The notes under the pieces: model-generated
What the model saw: the letters and a program-made list of their open reading frames with translations, nothing else
What the model was told of the DNA's origin: nothing
The model's database searches: none
Part shown: positions 62,752 to 64,000 of the stretch, one piece after another
How positions within the stretch are numbered: position 1 is the stretch's first letter
Layout of the letters: every line of letters starts with the position of its first letter
Position numbers and translations under genes: made by a program
Source: Stieleria marina
GTDB lineage: Bacteria > Planctomycetota > Planctomycetia > Pirellulales > Pirellulaceae
DNA: 64,000 nt
Direction of reading: 5' to 3'
Assembly: GCA_007741555.1 (NCBI GenBank)
Contig: CP036526.1
Span: 4,092,001-4,156,000, forward strand

Positions 62752-64000
62752 CTAAGAATGGTCGCCTTTCAAATAGGCCAATAGATCGGCCATCTGCTGT
62801 GGAGTAATGTCCTTTTCAATGCCTTCGGGCATCATCGACACTTTGCTGACTTTGATCTCTTCGATCTCAGCGCGTCCGATCGTCTTCGACTTGCCCTCGG
62901 CCATCTTCAACACCACCGCCTCGGAAGACTCCGAAACAATCAGCCCGTTAAAAACTTGTCCATCGACGGACAGGATCGAATACGCCGTAAACCGCGGCTC
63001 GACTTTGGCATTGGGGTCCAAAATGTCGTACAGCAACGCGGCTTTGGAGCGATTCTGTGTGTCGCTTAAATCTGGTCCCGCGTCGTGCCCCACGCCGTTT
63101 CGACGATGGCAAGCAGCACAGATTCTCGCGAACACTTTGGCGCCTTCGCCGCCCGAAGCTTTCAGTTCCAACGCCGATTCGTAGTCCTTGGCCACCTGTT
63201 GCCGGTTCGTCGACACGGCCCCACCGAACAATTCGCTGGCTTGATTTTTGATGGATTCATCGCTGTGTTTCAGCAATCGCACGCGTTGGTCAATACTCAG
63301 TGTTGACGCGGACATTTTGCCAGCTGCCATTGCCTGGAGCGCCAACTTCGTCGAATCCGACCGCCGCAAAACCAGTTCCAGCGCCGGGCCTCGCACGACG
63401 GACCCCAGTTCTGACCACCGCTGCAACACGATTTCTGAAGCAGCGGTCGTGCCATTTTTTGCCAACGCACGGATGCTGGCCAGTTGCACCTCGACCGGTT
63501 GGTCACTGAGCAGCAAATCTGCCAACGTCGACGATGATTGCGAAAGCGGTTGATAGGCCAACACATTGACCGCGGCCGCACGTGCAACAGGATCTTGATC
63601 AGAATCGGTTGCTGTCAGCGAACATTGTTCAAAGAACGCCTGCGTCTGCGAGGCTGATTCGGCAAGCCGACTGGGCGGATCACTCAATAGTTTTGTCAGG
63701 GACAATCTGCCCAGCTTACCGCGGTATCGCGGCAGACCTTCGCCAAGGCCGCTTACGATTGCCGCACGCCACCAAGTCCCTTCGGCATCGGTCGCTACGT
63801 CTTGGTTTAATCTCTCAAGCAGCGTCGCCAAGGAATCCAAGTCGGCTCGAGCACCGATGACCGATGCAAAACGCTGCACCATCATGATCCGCTGAGCATC
63901 GCCGGGTTGCCGGAACTGGTCATCTCGGATCATCAAACTGAGCACGCGTTGTGATGTTGTTTGCGTCGATGTGAGCAAGCCATCCAAGAAATGTGTGTCC
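62752..64000 (-). CDS. PVC-type HEAT-repeat cytochrome c protein (5' end outside window)
   Basis: The C-terminal ~415 residues of a planctomycete-type large exported heme protein. The visible part has HEAT-like helices and a single c-type heme site ('CAACHRRNGVGHDAGPDLSD', CxxCH) followed by the family's terminal block ('AYSILSVDGQVFNGLIVSES', 'PEGIEKDITPQQMADLLAYL'). The frame stays open to the right edge and its only start inside (a TTG at 63987) is unlikely, so the gene is 5'-truncated by the window. These PVC-specific proteins usually start with a dehydrogenase/propeller domain. Confidence 0.9.
   Translation of the reverse strand, partial: DTHFLDGLLTSTQTTSQRVLSLMIRDDQFRQPGDAQRIMMVQRFASVIGARADLDSLATLLERLNQDVATDAEGTWWRAAIVSGLGEGLPRYRGKLGRLSLTKLLSDPPSRLAESASQTQAFFEQCSLTATDSDQDPVARAAAVNVLAYQPLSQSSSTLADLLLSDQPVEVQLASIRALAKNGTTAASEIVLQRWSELGSVVRGPALELVLRRSDSTKLALQAMAAGKMSASTLSIDQRVRLLKHSDESIKNQASELFGGAVSTNRQQVAKDYESALELKASGGEGAKVFARICAACHRRNGVGHDAGPDLSDTQNRSKAALLYDILDPNAKVEPRFTAYSILSVDGQVFNGLIVSESSEAVVLKMAEGKSKTIGRAEIEEIKVSKVSMMPEGIEKDITPQQMADLLAYLKGDHS

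Overview
The window looks like a chromosomal segment of a planctomycete, most likely a Rhodopirellula/Rubripirellula-type member of the Pirellulaceae. Lineage clues read from the proteins are a PVC-type CxxCH cytochrome with HEAT repeats, an SHD1-domain protein, Tat-exported Gfo/Idh/MocA oxidoreductases next to an exported amidohydrolase, an SGNH hydrolase, and a flagellar cluster with two MotB-like stators. Gene density is high. No rRNA, tRNA, CRISPR array, prophage or insertion sequence was recognised.

Layout. (1) 1-3.4 kb: phosphate ABC transporter pstS-pstC-pstA-pstB with overlapping genes and no phoU. (2) 3.4-7.1 kb: an AraC regulator divergent from a PIG-L deacetylase and a NagB-type deaminase, then a HAD phosphatase. 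(3) 7.4-25.5 kb: a stress and membrane-homeostasis region with a giant MscS/MscK channel, two DUF3124 proteins, a short HPF-like ribosome hibernation factor, several tiny membrane proteins including a YqaE/Pmp3 proteolipid, a DUF2254-YihY-endonuclease/phosphatase operon, a CsrA-receiver fusion followed by a large hybrid histidine kinase, a BON-MscS channel, a stand-alone receiver and a LEA-like lipoprotein. (4) 25.8-29.9 kb: a small conserved protein, CvfB, HflK-HflC and a 98-aa companion. (5) 30-34.9 kb: a conserved 484-aa protein of unknown function, NhaA, a two-TM potassium channel with an RCK domain, and an HDOD protein. (6) 35-46.6 kb: motA-motB-motB2 divergent from flgB-flgC-fliE-fliF-fliG-fliH-fliI-fliJ-motE-like-fliQ-fliR-flhB. 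(7) 46.7-49.7 kb: GntR(YtrA)-ABC ATPase-permease with a visible operator palindrome. (8) 49.8-64 kb: SGNH hydrolase, SRPBCC protein, two Gfo/Idh oxidoreductases, M20 peptidase, amidohydrolase, SHD1/propeller protein, HEAT lipoprotein, cyclopropane-fatty-acid-synthase-like methyltransferase, cold-shock protein, a medium-chain dehydrogenase, and the C-terminal part of a PVC cytochrome.

The most notable signal is in region 3. Seven close matches to the sigma-54 (-24/-12) promoter, TGGCACG-N4-TTGCW, lie between 13.2 and 24.6 kb. Each is in an intergenic region, in the right orientation, about 40-95 bases upstream of a start codon. They precede the 60-aa membrane protein (and perhaps the HPF-like gene), the YqaE proteolipid, the endonuclease/phosphatase-YihY-DUF2254 operon, the BON-MscS channel, an 82-aa membrane protein, a stand-alone receiver and the LEA-like lipoprotein. 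I infer a clustered RpoN regulon for envelope or osmotic stress. The same stretch holds a protein that joins a CsrA RNA-binding domain to an H-box-like helix and a receiver domain, next to a PAS-rich hybrid kinase, which suggests phosphorylation-controlled post-transcriptional regulation. No sigma-54 activator (AAA+ enhancer-binding protein) is encoded in the window, so the trigger must lie elsewhere.
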